From contig NZ_JARVRJ010000005.1 of assembly GCF_030209745.1 (NCBI RefSeq), forward strand, positions 227,347 to 291,346: a DNA stretch of 64,000 nucleotides, written 5' to 3'. Positions 8,234 through 16,715 of this stretch are shown piece by piece. This stretch comes from Arthrobacter sp. fls2-241-R2A-200. Its GTDB lineage: Bacteria > Actinomycetota > Actinomycetes > Actinomycetales > Micrococcaceae. Position 1 is the stretch's first letter; each line of letters opens with the position of its first letter. The notes under the pieces are model-generated. The model was not told the origin of the DNA. It worked only from the letters and a program-made list of their open reading frames with translations, and searched no databases. Both the position numbers and the translations under genes were made by a program.

Positions 8234-9202
8234 ATGGAAGAGCCTTGGTCCGTGCATTCGCGTGAGAGTCCCGCCGGTCGTCATGTCTCGGGGCTGCGAT
8301 CGCGTGCATTTCGCCGCCGTCGAGCGTTGATTATGGCGACGTGCGCCGCCCTCCTAGCCGTCGCGGTGCCTGTTGGTGTCCACTCGGCTGCGCAGGCCCG
8401 TTCGACGTCGGCCGCCCGGTCGAGCGCGACGAAGAAGCAAGCGTCCGCCCGGCCCGCTGCTCCACCGAGCATTGGTGCAGCAGCGGCGGCGGGAGACGGC
8501 GTCGGTCCGGATCTGGACGCCAAGATCAACGGCATCATCGACGCCAACGACCAGTACCAGGTCGGGGTGGCTCTCCTTGAGATCTCCGGGGATGCCGCCA
8601 CGGGCCAAACGGTTCATCAATACGGGATCCATGAGCCGTTCGAGGCCGCGAGCACCGCCAAGGTCTTGGCTGCCGAAGCCTACTATCACCTCGTTGAGAC
8701 CGGTGCAGCGTCCCTTGATGACCAATTGGGGGCCTATTCCGCGGCATTCCAGCTGCAGGCAATGATCCAGCAAAGCGACAACGACTCGTGGTCGCTGATC
8801 GAACATGCTGTGGGTTATCAGGGGCTGACGGATTACGCGGCCTCGCTGGGGGTGAACTACAACCCGAATGACAACACGCTCACCACGGCAGATATGGCCC
8901 GCATCCTGGCTGGCCTTTATTCCGGAAGGCTGCTGAATTCGGCAGATACCGCGCAGTTGCTGTCAACCATGCAGGACACCAATGATGAGACGCTCATCCC
9001 TGCTGCCTTGCCGGCCGGCGTCACGGTCTATCACAAGTACGGAGAGCTCGGCGGGGAACTTCACGACGCCGCCATCCTCACCAAGGACGGCCACACCTAC
9101 GCCTTGGTCATTTACACCAAGGCAGAGGACTTGGGCAGCGTAGAAGAGCGCACCGACGTCATCCATCAACTGACGGCCGCCGTAACTGATGCGGTGTTCT
9201 AG
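8234..9202 (+). CDS. Secreted class A beta-lactamase-like serine hydrolase
   Basis: 322 aa from ATG 8234; a GTG at 8252 with GGAAGAG upstream is an alternative start. A basic RRRR stretch and hydrophobic segment (about residues 32-52) form a signal peptide or anchor, followed by an Ala/Ser-rich linker to about residue 90. The catalytic domain shows the SxxK motif in AASTAKVLAA, an SDN motif in QQSDNDSWSL and KYG in place of the usual KTG triad (VYHKYGELGG). These are penicillin-recognising-enzyme signatures. No clear omega-loop Glu is visible, so true beta-lactamase activity is uncertain and a peptidase or esterase-like role is as likely. Confidence 0.8.
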   Translation: MEEPWSVHSRESPAGRHVSGLRSRAFRRRRALIMATCAALLAVAVPVGVHSAAQARSTSAARSSATKKQASARPAAPPSIGAAAAAGDGVGPDLDAKINGIIDANDQYQVGVALLEISGDAATGQTVHQYGIHEPFEAASTAKVLAAEAYYHLVETGAASLDDQLGAYSAAFQLQAMIQQSDNDSWSLIEHAVGYQGLTDYAASLGVNYNPNDNTLTTADMARILAGLYSGRLLNSADTAQLLSTMQDTNDETLIPAALPAGVTVYHKYGELGGELHDAAILTKDGHTYALVIYTKAEDLGSVEERTDVIHQLTAAVTDAVF

Positions 9203-9245
9203 GGGACCCGTCCTTGCGCGGGAAAGCATTGATATCAGGCGCGCG

Positions 9246-9983
9246 TTAGCCGTTCGCTTCGGCCGGGTGCGGGATAACGACGTCGTCCGCGGGAGGTGCC
9301 GCTACGGGAAACAGTGCGAGCAGCAGGCCGAGGCCGAGGGCTGCGCCGAGGATCTGGGCGAGGATGAAACCTGGGACTGAGCCAGGGGCGATACCGGCGA
9401 AAGTGTCACTGAAGATCCGCCCGACGGTCACCGCCGGGTTCGCGAACGAGGTCGAGGATGTGAACCAGTAAGCGGCGCCGATGTAGGCCCCAACGGCCGG
9501 TGCTGCGAGTAACCCGCGATGGGTACGGGCGAGGGAGAAGATGAGCAGGACCAGCCCGGCGGTGGCGACGATCTCACCGGCCAGGTGCCCGGCAGTCATC
9601 CGGTCTTTGCCCGAGATGGAGGTCCCGACGTCGAACATCACGTTCGCCAGGACGCTGCCGCCGATCGCACCCACTGTCTGGGTCACCACGTACGCGCCCA
9701 GTTCCTGCAACGACAATCCGGTTCCTTGCCGGCGGCCCAAGGCCCAGTCGGCGGCCGACACGACGGGATTAAAATGAGCACCGCTGACGGGTCCGAAAAC
9801 CAAGATCAGCACCGCAAGGCCCAGAACCGTCGCGGTGCTGTTCTCCAGCAGCTGCAGCCCGGTGTCGCCTGGAGACAGATGCTGCGCGGCGATCCCAGAG
9901 CCAACCACAATGGCAACAAGCAGGCAGGTGCCAAGCATCTCGGCCAAGGCCCGGCGCCACAATGGCGGATGGTGTGAAGTCAT
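9246..9983 (-). CDS. MIP-family aquaporin, probable arsenite channel
   Basis: 245 aa from ATG 9983 (a GTG at 10001 would add six residues). Six hydrophobic helices and both half-helix motifs are present: SGAHFNPVVS near residue 72 and TSFANPAVTVGRIF near 180, the paired NPA boxes of aquaporins, the first altered to NPV. It is divergent from an ArsR-arsenate reductase fusion, and no ArsB or Acr3 pump is present in the window. In Sinorhizobium meliloti an aquaporin (AqpS) takes the place of the pump in the ars operon, letting arsenite made by ArsC leave by diffusion. The same role is inferred here. Confidence 0.85.
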   Translation of the reverse strand: MTSHHPPLWRRALAEMLGTCLLVAIVVGSGIAAQHLSPGDTGLQLLENSTATVLGLAVLILVFGPVSGAHFNPVVSAADWALGRRQGTGLSLQELGAYVVTQTVGAIGGSVLANVMFDVGTSISGKDRMTAGHLAGEIVATAGLVLLIFSLARTHRGLLAAPAVGAYIGAAYWFTSSTSFANPAVTVGRIFSDTFAGIAPGSVPGFILAQILGAALGLGLLLALFPVAAPPADDVVIPHPAEANG

Positions 9984-9992
9984 GTCATCAGC

Positions 9993-10031
9993 TTGACCCA
10001 CAAAATTAACTCAGTCAAAATTGAACCAATG
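9993..10031 (+). promoter_or_regulatory. Candidate leaderless promoter and ArsR operator
   Basis: TTGACC at 9993-9998 and CAAAAT at 10016-10021 are separated by 17 bp, placing transcription start at about the ATG at 10029; no Shine-Dalgarno is visible. CAAAATT occurs twice in direct orientation (10001 and 10016), and TCAAAATTGA at 10015-10024 has TCAA/TTGA arms of the kind bound by ArsR-family repressors. Promoter hexamers are weak matches, so this is a candidate only. Confidence 0.4.
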
Positions 10032-10706
10032 AAAACTGAGCTGAAGAATGATGACTTCCAGCAGCGGCTGGTGAAGCACGCCGCATTGGCCGACCCTGCC
10101 CGCCTGCGGATCATTGACATGCTCACGCTCGGCGACTACTCCCCCAGCGAGCTGCAGTCTGAACTCAGCATCCCTTCGAACCTGCTCTCGCACCATCTGC
10201 GCACCCTCGAGAGCGCCGGACTGATCGGGCGGCACCGCTCCGAAGCGGACCGGCGCCGCAGCTACATCAGCCTCACCCCCGGCTCGCTGGCCGGACTGAC
10301 CCCTGGAGCCCGGCACGCGGCGGGCCGGGTCCTGTTTGTCTGCACACACAACAGCGCCCGCTCCCAGCTGGCATCCGCCCTCTGGCGCGAGGCCAGCGAC
10401 ATCCCGGCTGCCTCTGCGGGCACCCACCCGGCTGAGCAGGTTGCATCCGGCGCCATCGACGTAGCGAGCCGGCATGGCCTGGACCTGAGGAGCCTCTCCC
10501 CACGCCACCTGGACGAAGTGGCCACAGGTCAGGACTTCATCGTCACAGTCTGCGACAACGCCCATGAGGAACTCTCCTCGCTCCAAGGGGTTCACTGGTC
10601 CGTCCCGGACCCCCTACGGGCCAACACGCCAACTGCATTCGAGTGCGCATTCAAGGACATTGCCCGGCGGGTCACCGATCTTGCCCCACGCCTCCACGCA
10701 GCTTAG
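10029..10706 (+). CDS. ArsR repressor fused to LMW-PTP-type arsenate reductase
   Basis: 225 aa. Residues about 5-90 are a winged-helix ArsR domain (LADPARLRIIDMLT, then the recognition helix in IPSNLLSHHLRTLESAGL). Residues about 100-225 form a low-molecular-weight phosphatase/arsenate reductase domain with the CX5R loop CTHNSARS and the late Asp in VPDPL. The classic ArsR ELCVCDL metal site is absent, so arsenite sensing must use other cysteines or the catalytic domain. Fusion of sensor and reductase, beside a divergent aquaporin and a second ArsC, makes arsenic resistance the clear context. The start is ATG 10029 rather than the earlier in-frame TTG 9993. Confidence 0.88.
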   Translation: MKTELKNDDFQQRLVKHAALADPARLRIIDMLTLGDYSPSELQSELSIPSNLLSHHLRTLESAGLIGRHRSEADRRRSYISLTPGSLAGLTPGARHAAGRVLFVCTHNSARSQLASALWREASDIPAASAGTHPAEQVASGAIDVASRHGLDLRSLSPRHLDEVATGQDFIVTVCDNAHEELSSLQGVHWSVPDPLRANTPTAFECAFKDIARRVTDLAPRLHAA

Positions 10707-10795
10707 AAGGCACCGCAGCCTTGGGGCGCCTCTCATCATCCGCATATTGATCATTAGCAACCGGACCCATCCGCACCAGAGCCAGGAGAAACACC

Positions 10796-11230
10796 ATGAG
10801 CACCGAAGCCGCCAAGAAGCCCTCAGTCCTCTTTGTATGTGTCCACAACGCGGGCCGTTCGCAAATGGCGGCAGCGTTCCTGACCAACCTCGCAGGCGGC
10901 GCGATCGAGGTCCGTTCCGCCGGTTCGCAACCGGCGGAGCAGGTCAATCCCGCCGCCGTCAAGGCGATGGCAGAGCTTGGCATCGACATGTCCGCCGAGA
11001 TCCCCAAGGTCCTCACCACCGAGGCTGTGCGGGAGTCCGACGTCGTTATTACGATGGGCTGCGGGGATGAGTGCCCATACTTCCCGGGCAAACGCTACGA
11101 GGACTGGGTGCTCGAAGACCCGGCAGGGCAGGGTGTTGACGCAGTCCGTCCAATCCGCGATGAAATCAAGTCCCGCGTTGAGGGCCTTATCGCTTCGCTA
11201 AGCCCGCTCACAGGGCGGACCCGCCCCTAA
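10796..11230 (+). CDS. arsC: Arsenate reductase ArsC (LMW-PTP family)
   Basis: 144 aa, full length for the family. The P-loop CVHNAGRSQ starts at about residue 15, and the C-terminal region has two more cysteines in TMGCGDECPYFPG plus the DPAGQGVDAVRPIRDEI tail seen in actinobacterial ArsC proteins. It would reduce arsenate to arsenite using a low-molecular-weight thiol (mycothiol in this group) or thioredoxin. The ribosome site CAGGAGAAACACC precedes ATG 10796. It follows the ArsR-ArsC fusion by 89 bp. Its stop abuts the convergent lysozyme-like gene with no spacing. Confidence 0.92.
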   Translation: MSTEAAKKPSVLFVCVHNAGRSQMAAAFLTNLAGGAIEVRSAGSQPAEQVNPAAVKAMAELGIDMSAEIPKVLTTEAVRESDVVITMGCGDECPYFPGKRYEDWVLEDPAGQGVDAVRPIRDEIKSRVEGLIASLSPLTGRTRP

Positions 11231-12529
11231 TTAGTACCAGTTGTTGGACACCTCATGGCCCCAAGCCCCGCACGGTGATCCATAGCGACCCGCAATGTAC
11301 CCGAGGCCCCAGTTAATCTGGGTGCGGTAGTTCGTTAGCCAGTCCGGACCAGTAGAGGCGTACTTCTCTGCGGGCAATGCCTGCGCAATGCCGTAGGCCC
11401 CGCTGGAGGGGTTTGTAGCGTTGGTCATCCAACTGGATTCCTGGTTCCACAACTTGAGCAGGCAGCTCATTTGGTCACCGCCCCAGCCGTGCGCACCCAG
11501 TTGCGACGCGGCATAGGCCTGCGCCCCGCCCGGATCGTTGACGGCCCCTTGAGGGATGTTGGGCAGCAATACCACCGGACTAAGGTCCGACGACGGCGGC
11601 GCAGCGACAACAGGCGCGGGCGCAGGAGCGGCGGGAGCTGCAGCCCGGGCGGCCGCAGCGGCCTGCGCGGCAGCTGCCGCCTGCGCTTGTGCCTGCGCGG
11701 CTGCCGCTGCTGCGGCGGCGCGGCGGGCTTCCTGCTGTGCTTCGTAGGCCGCCTCGGCTTGGACCCCTGCACGATAATTCTGTTCGACGGCTGCGCTGGT
11801 GTTATTCAGGCTCGCCAGTTGATCCACCAGCGTACCGCTGTATTTGGTCTCCTCCGCCACCTTCTGTTCGGCGGCCGACTGGGCCGCCTGTGCCGCCGTA
11901 AGTTTCGACTGGGCGTCGCTGGCCAGCCGCTCATTCTCTGCCTGGACGACTGCCTGCTGCTGATCCAGTGACGACGCGACAGCCTCTGCAGCCTGTGCTT
12001 GGTTGTACAGATCGGAAGTGCGCTGCGCGACGATCTGCATGACGCCCAGTTGCTGCATCCCATCGCGGCTCTGCAGGGCGTTCAGTTCCACCAACGGACC
12101 CAAACTCGCTCCGCTGTTCATGTAGTCCTGAGCGGCCAGGGCGCCTGTTTGCCGCCTTAACTTCGTTGCCACAGCGTGGGCCTTGTCAGTCTGATCCTTC
12201 AGCGCACTCAGCTTTGCTGTTGACGCATCAAGGTTATTGCGCGCCAGCGCGTAGGTCAGGCCCGCTTTGACCGCAGCAGCCCCAAGTGAGGATGCCTGCT
12301 GCTGCAAGCCGTCCAGAAGCGCATTGATCTTCTGGACCTCGGCGCTCTTGGCAGCGGCATTGTCTTTTGCGGCCTGGACATCTGCCCACGAGGGATACCC
12401 TGACGGCGGAGTGTCGTCAGCGCTTGCCATTGGCACAGCAGCAGCAACCATCAGGGCGGCGAGGGTCCAGGCGGTGCAGACCTTGCCCGTGGGCACATTC
12501 AACCGGAACTTGAACCTGAGCATATTCAT
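11231..12529 (-). CDS. Secreted coiled-coil protein with lysozyme/SLT-like C-terminal domain
   Basis: 432 aa from ATG 12529, chosen because it places the signal peptide (VCTAWTLAALMVAAAVPMASA) at the N-terminus. Residues about 45-250 are a long heptad-rich coiled coil, followed by an Ala/Gln-rich linker (about 265-330). A lysozyme-like transglycosylase domain follows (CLLKLWNQESSW with the catalytic-type Glu, GAYGIAQALP, and INWGLGYIAGRYGSPCGAW). This domain order matches actinobacterial peptidoglycan-cleaving proteins related to Rpf and aggregation-promoting factors. It probably acts in wall remodelling outside the membrane. Confidence 0.85.
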   Translation of the reverse strand: MNMLRFKFRLNVPTGKVCTAWTLAALMVAAAVPMASADDTPPSGYPSWADVQAAKDNAAAKSAEVQKINALLDGLQQQASSLGAAAVKAGLTYALARNNLDASTAKLSALKDQTDKAHAVATKLRRQTGALAAQDYMNSGASLGPLVELNALQSRDGMQQLGVMQIVAQRTSDLYNQAQAAEAVASSLDQQQAVVQAENERLASDAQSKLTAAQAAQSAAEQKVAEETKYSGTLVDQLASLNNTSAAVEQNYRAGVQAEAAYEAQQEARRAAAAAAAAQAQAQAAAAAQAAAAARAAAPAAPAPAPVVAAPPSSDLSPVVLLPNIPQGAVNDPGGAQAYAASQLGAHGWGGDQMSCLLKLWNQESSWMTNATNPSSGAYGIAQALPAEKYASTGPDWLTNYRTQINWGLGYIAGRYGSPCGAWGHEVSNNWY

Positions 12530-12691
12530 AAACTGTACTGGGTGCTCCGAGCAGCATCCTGCAATGAACCCGGGCGTGGTGCCTCCGAGGACTGGATCCC
12601 TGTGCGTACCCGGAAACTGGAGTTCCAGTGCCTTTGATGACCGGTGCCCGACTTTCGGCTTCGCCAACGGGTGGCACAACGGTCTAGCCGC

Positions 12692-13282
12692 TTAGTTGTT
12701 GCTCCGGGACGTTACTGGCAGCTCGACATAGAACGGCTTACCCGGATTCAGGTGCTGGTGGAGCCATTCCGGCCGGTAGATGTGGCCGCGGGGGTCCTGC
12801 ACCCGCAGCCCTTCATGGTGGCGCAGCTCGCTCATACGCCGGTCAACCTCTGCCATTGTCGGGGCCATCTCAGTTACCCCTGCAGCGGTGATTCGCCACG
12901 AAGCACCCGGTTCCCGGATTCCTTGCTCCAGCGCCAGAACTTCAAGCAATTCCGCAAGCATGGCGTCCGGATCCGTGGGCAGGAGGCGGCGGACTCGGTG
13001 CTCCTGTGAGTGCGTCCTCAGCGCCGTAAACCAGGCCTGCTTGAGCCAGCTTCCGTCGACCTTGCCCAGCCCGGGACTCAGTCGAAGCCGACGCGCCGAG
13101 TCAAGGCTGAGGCGGTACTGGGTGCCCGCCGGGTCGATGATACACGCGGCCTCACTCACATATTCGAAACTTGCGAGCATTGCTTCTTCCGACTGGTGAT
13201 AGGCGAAGTCACCTTCGTCGTCAATCGAGAGGAAAGCCCGAATTTCCGTGACGTCGGGGGCTTGGTTCGATGCTGTTCCCAT
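12692..13282 (-). CDS. Hypothetical protein (about 196 aa)
   Basis: The frame opens at 13336, but the ATG at 13282 has GGAAGA upstream and is preferred. The protein is acidic in its N-terminal half, with no signal peptide or membrane helix. Visible segments include TEIRAFLSIDDEGDFAYH, SLDSARRLRLSPGLG and GHIYRPEWLHQHL near the C-terminus. I recognise no family. It lies between a secreted lysozyme-like gene and a small membrane protein, all on the minus strand but with gaps of 160 and 90 bp, so cotranscription is uncertain. Confidence 0.6.
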   Translation of the reverse strand: MGTASNQAPDVTEIRAFLSIDDEGDFAYHQSEEAMLASFEYVSEAACIIDPAGTQYRLSLDSARRLRLSPGLGKVDGSWLKQAWFTALRTHSQEHRVRRLLPTDPDAMLAELLEVLALEQGIREPGASWRITAAGVTEMAPTMAEVDRRMSELRHHEGLRVQDPRGHIYRPEWLHQHLNPGKPFYVELPVTSRSNN

Positions 13283-13369
13283 GCTGGATCTTCCATTTCC
13301 GTAGGGATGAGCACATTGTCTGCCGCTCTCTTCCATGGGAGCACGGGCAGGGCCGTACCGACCCCGGCC

Positions 13370-13915
13370 TTAACGAATTCCAAACGCCCGGCTTTGGTGG
13401 TGCCCGAGTACAACTGACACTGCGAACCCGGCCCCGAGGAGGAGGACACAACCGAACCATCCGAGCATCAAATAGACCATGACCATGGTGTCCGTGGCCT
13501 CGTAGGGGGCGAGCGATTGCCCGGCAACTACAACCTTTCCCTCTGCCGACCGGGCAACAACCGCCAGCCGCAGCCCGGGTTCAGGCTGCCATGTCACGGC
13601 ATCCGCGCCCGACCTTCGTGCCGTGTCGAGAACTCCCGCCGGAACGGTTGGAAGTACGCCGTGAAGAGTTGCCGTTCCCGCTTCGGGTCTGTCGTCGCTG
13701 CCGTACACAAGCACAAAAACCCCGCTCTCCGGGGTCAATTCGAGACGCGGGACGGACGGGACAGACGTGGCGAGCATCTGTACCGCGGACGCGGCCGCCG
13801 CTGCGGGTGCAATATCAGCGGACCTCCGGCCAGATTGTTGGAAGGCAATGTACACACTGCAGAAGACGACGGTCACGACCGCAGCCGCCGCGATCCATCC
13901 GATTATTCTGCTCAT
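13370..13915 (-). CDS. Hypothetical membrane protein resembling a sensor-kinase input region
   Basis: 181 aa from ATG 13915 (ATGs slightly upstream are possible). One N-terminal transmembrane helix (about residues 4-26), an extracytoplasmic domain of about 115 residues (RLELTPESGVFVLVYGSDD, LRLAVVARSAEGKVVVAGQS) and a second helix (VYLMLGWFGCVLLLGAGFAVSVVL). This is the topology of the input half of many actinobacterial histidine kinases, but the protein stops straight after the second helix and no kinase domain follows. It may be a truncated sensor or a stand-alone ligand-binding membrane protein. Confidence 0.6.
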   Translation of the reverse strand: MSRIIGWIAAAAVVTVVFCSVYIAFQQSGRRSADIAPAAAAASAVQMLATSVPSVPRLELTPESGVFVLVYGSDDRPEAGTATLHGVLPTVPAGVLDTARRSGADAVTWQPEPGLRLAVVARSAEGKVVVAGQSLAPYEATDTMVMVYLMLGWFGCVLLLGAGFAVSVVLGHHQSRAFGIR

Positions 13916-14069
13916 ACCCCACATCATGAAACATGGATTCATAACGCGGAAGTGGGCTCCTCCCTTTCAGCCACGTACTTCTGCAGCAGCTCGCTTCTGG
14001 GCCGCTACGAAGCACAGGAGGGCTTCCGAGGACGTGCCTCGCGAAGCCTGTCGATCCGCGCCGCGCCAT

Positions 14070-15197
14070 TTACCTCGGGTGTTCGTCATCGGCGTCGAAC
14101 ATGATGACCTGCCGGACCGCCTTTCCGTCCGCCAGCTGATCCATGGCCTGGTTGATATCGGCCAGGGCGATGCGGGTGGTGATCAGTTCTTCAACGGGGA
14201 GCTTCCCCTCGCGCCAGAGCTGGGCGTATTTAGGGATGTCACGTGCCGGTACTGCTGACCCCAGGTAGCTGCCGATGATTGTGCGGGCTTCGCCGGTGAT
14301 GGTCATGGGAGAAATCTGAGCGCGCGCATCGGGTGAGGGAAGCCCGGCGGTGATGGTGGTCCCACCCACAGCGGTGGCAGCGAAGGCAGTTTCGAAGGCC
14401 TTGGGGTTTCCTGCGCATTCGATAACGAATTTGGCCTTTATCCCCTGCTCGAGCAACTGCTGCGGCGTGTAGGTTTCGTGGGCACCGAGCCTACGGGCAT
14501 GCTCGAGCTTGTCGTCAAGGGTATCCACGGCGACGATGCGTGAGACGCCTTGTGAGACAGCAGTGATCAGCGCGGCCATCCCCACGCCACCAAGCCCGAC
14601 GATCATGATGCTGTCTTCAGGCTTCGGGCGGGCCGCGTTCAGCACGGTCCCGCCGCCGGTAAGGACAGCACATCCAAGGACAGCAGCGATCTCCGGTGGA
14701 ACGTCGTCGCCGACAGGTACTGCGGAGGCCCTGTCGACCACGGCATGGGTGGCGAAGCCCGAAACGCCAAGGTGATGGAAGATCGTCTCCCCATCGCGGG
14801 TGAGATGCGCGGATCCGTGCAGCAGGACTCCCTGGGCGTTTGTTTTTGATCCTGCAGTGCAGGGTAGCCGGCCGTCCTCTGCACAGTTCGCGCATTTTTC
14901 GCATCGGGGAAGAAAAGACATGACCACCCGCTGGCCCGGCTGCAGATCGTTGACTTCGGAGCCGACCTCTACAACACGTCCGGCCGCTTCATGTCCGAGC
15001 AACATTGGTACGGGACGGACCCGGTTTCCGTCGACGACGCTCAAGTCCGAGTGGCAAATCCCGGCGGCCTCGAGCCGGACGAGGATTTCGGTGGGGCCAG
15101 GGCCTGCCAACTCAAGCTCCGAAATGGTGATGGGCCGTGACTCAGCGAAGGGACGAGAACGGCCGATTTCTTCAAGAACTGCGCCGGTGATCTTCAT
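14070..15197 (-). CDS. Zinc-dependent alcohol dehydrogenase (MDR family, class III-like)
   Basis: 375 aa from ATG 15197 with AAAGGAAC upstream. Catalytic zinc ligands are visible in GICHSD and LLGHEAAG; the structural zinc site has four cysteines in CEKCANCAEDGRLPC. The NAD-binding GLGGVGMAAL lies near residue 200. Length and the extended second half resemble class III/arylalcohol-type dehydrogenases. It should oxidise an alcohol, or reduce an aldehyde, with NAD(H) in the cytosol. It stands alone; no pathway partners flank it, so the substrate is unknown. Confidence 0.9.
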   Translation of the reverse strand: MKITGAVLEEIGRSRPFAESRPITISELELAGPGPTEILVRLEAAGICHSDLSVVDGNRVRPVPMLLGHEAAGRVVEVGSEVNDLQPGQRVVMSFLPRCEKCANCAEDGRLPCTAGSKTNAQGVLLHGSAHLTRDGETIFHHLGVSGFATHAVVDRASAVPVGDDVPPEIAAVLGCAVLTGGGTVLNAARPKPEDSIMIVGLGGVGMAALITAVSQGVSRIVAVDTLDDKLEHARRLGAHETYTPQQLLEQGIKAKFVIECAGNPKAFETAFAATAVGGTTITAGLPSPDARAQISPMTITGEARTIIGSYLGSAVPARDIPKYAQLWREGKLPVEELITTRIALADINQAMDQLADGKAVRQVIMFDADDEHPR

Positions 15198-15508
15198 TTG
15201 TCTGTTCCTTTCCGAGGTTGCTCGAGTTTCCCCGCCCGATTCCGTGCCATATGTGGGGCATTGCTTACTTTGCGCTCCAGCTATGGCCCGTCCCGTCCAC
15301 AATAATTGGACTCACCTTCCACGCCACCTTAATGGGCGGCGTGGGCGCGTGCGCGGCGGTCCTCGCCCGCGACGTGCTGGGAGGCGTGGCCGATTCAGTC
15401 AGCCGCCGGGGCCTCGGCTGGAATACCACTCCGAGAACAAATGCAGGTATTCAGGCAGGTTCCAGGAAGCGTTGCACTGTTTCGCTGCGTAAGATCCCGC
15501 CCATCTGG
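15198..15508. other. Gene-free interval upstream of the alcohol dehydrogenase
   Basis: 311 bp between two minus-strand genes. A plus-strand open frame from about 15251 encodes a hydrophobic stretch (MWGIAYFALQLWPVPS, then FHATLMGGVGACAAVLA) that could be a relic of a membrane protein. It lacks a ribosome site and family signature and runs into the ATPase gene antisense. The promoter of the alcohol dehydrogenase must lie here. Confidence 0.4.
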
Positions 15509-16543
15509 TCACTCCAGCCAGCGCCACCACCGCGAGCGCGCCGGTTCCGCCGTCGGCTCCGGCTCCGGCACTTCACCCAAGGCGAGCGCAGCCTCCACTA
15601 TGTCCTCGGCAGTGAGCGTCATGACGGCGTCGCGATCGAGCGCGTCGAGACTTTGTTCCTCGTCGAGCGATAGCCGTAGGGCCTGCCGGTTGAGGGCCTG
15701 CTCGAACAAGGTGCGGGCGAACCGCGCGTTGCCGGAGTCCTCCCCCGCATGGAGCCCGGTGAGGACACGGCGCAGCATCTCCTCCGCCCCCGCTTCCAAG
15801 GTGTACTCGTGCTGGGCCAGCATCTGCTGGAAGATCGTCTGGAGTTCGTCAACGGAGTAGTCAGGGAACGTGATCTCGCGGGCGAACCGGGAGCGCAGTC
15901 CGGGGTTGGAGAGCAGGAAGGATTCCATCAGGCGCGGATACCCGGCCACGATCACGACAAGCCGATGGCGGTGGTCCTCCATCCGCTTGAGCAGGACCTC
16001 GATCGCTTCGGGGCCGAAGTCCATCCGGCCGTCTTCGGGGGCCAGTGCGTAGGCCTCGTCAATGAACAGCACGCCGTCCAGCGCACGCCGAATGACCCGG
16101 TCCGTCTTGATCGCCGTCGCCCCGACGTATTGCCCCACCAGGCCCGAACGGTCGACCTCGACCAGGTGGCCTTTCTGCAGCAGACCGACCGCGCGGTACA
16201 TTTCCGCCAGTAGCCGCGCCACGGTCGTCTTGCCCGTGCCCGGATTTCCGAGGAACACCAGGTGCTGTGATGTGGCCACCTCCGGCAGGCCGTAGGCCTT
16301 ACGCCGCGCTTGGACCTGGAGCAATGCGACGAGGGCCCGCACCTGTTCCTTCACGGTCTCCAGCCCCACCAATGCGTCGAGCTCGGCCTGAACCTCTGAC
16401 AGCGGCCGGGCAGGGCCGGGCCTGGCACCGATGAGATCGCCCATCAGGTCATCGACCCGCTCGGCACCGGGCAGCTTGAGCTGGTTGGCCAGGTGGCCAA
16501 TGGTTTCACGCAGGTCATCAAGCGGATTGCGGCTGGCAGCCAT
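15509..16543 (-). CDS. CbbX/CfqX-type AAA+ ATPase
   Basis: 344 aa. Walker A GNPGTGKTT lies near residue 98, Walker B GVLFIDEAYAL near 160, sensor-1 region VVIVAGY and arginine-finger segment NPGLRSRF. An N-terminal helical part (VGLETVKEQVRALVALLQ) precedes the ATPase core. This is the CbxX/CfqX family, also used as the ATPase module of ESX-type EccA proteins. No rubisco or type VII secretion genes are nearby, so its remodelling target is unknown. The start at 16543 is divergent from a histidine phosphatase gene 172 bp away. Confidence 0.88.
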   Translation of the reverse strand: MAASRNPLDDLRETIGHLANQLKLPGAERVDDLMGDLIGARPGPARPLSEVQAELDALVGLETVKEQVRALVALLQVQARRKAYGLPEVATSQHLVFLGNPGTGKTTVARLLAEMYRAVGLLQKGHLVEVDRSGLVGQYVGATAIKTDRVIRRALDGVLFIDEAYALAPEDGRMDFGPEAIEVLLKRMEDHRHRLVVIVAGYPRLMESFLLSNPGLRSRFAREITFPDYSVDELQTIFQQMLAQHEYTLEAGAEEMLRRVLTGLHAGEDSGNARFARTLFEQALNRQALRLSLDEEQSLDALDRDAVMTLTAEDIVEAALALGEVPEPEPTAEPARSRWWRWLE

Positions 16544-16715
16544 AGGTCAACTGTAGTACTCGATACCCGCCCGGGGGTTGGTCGGCGGCAGCAGTTTCTC
16601 ACGGTGGGCTGTCTCCGACGTTCAGGTCTGTTTGAGCTGCTGCTCGTAGAGCGCTTGGGTCTTGGGTCCTCGGGTCCTGGGGCCAGGCGAATGCCCGAAT
16701 GGTTAGGCTGGGGGG

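Noticed and set aside
11640..11760. Alanine/glutamine-rich repeat as a CRISPR or tandem array
   Set aside because: It encodes the low-complexity linker of the secreted lysozyme-like protein; repeat units are irregular.
15251..15410. Hydrophobic plus-strand frame that could be a membrane protein relic
   Set aside because: Too short, no ribosome site, no family signature; recorded only as part of the gene-free interval.
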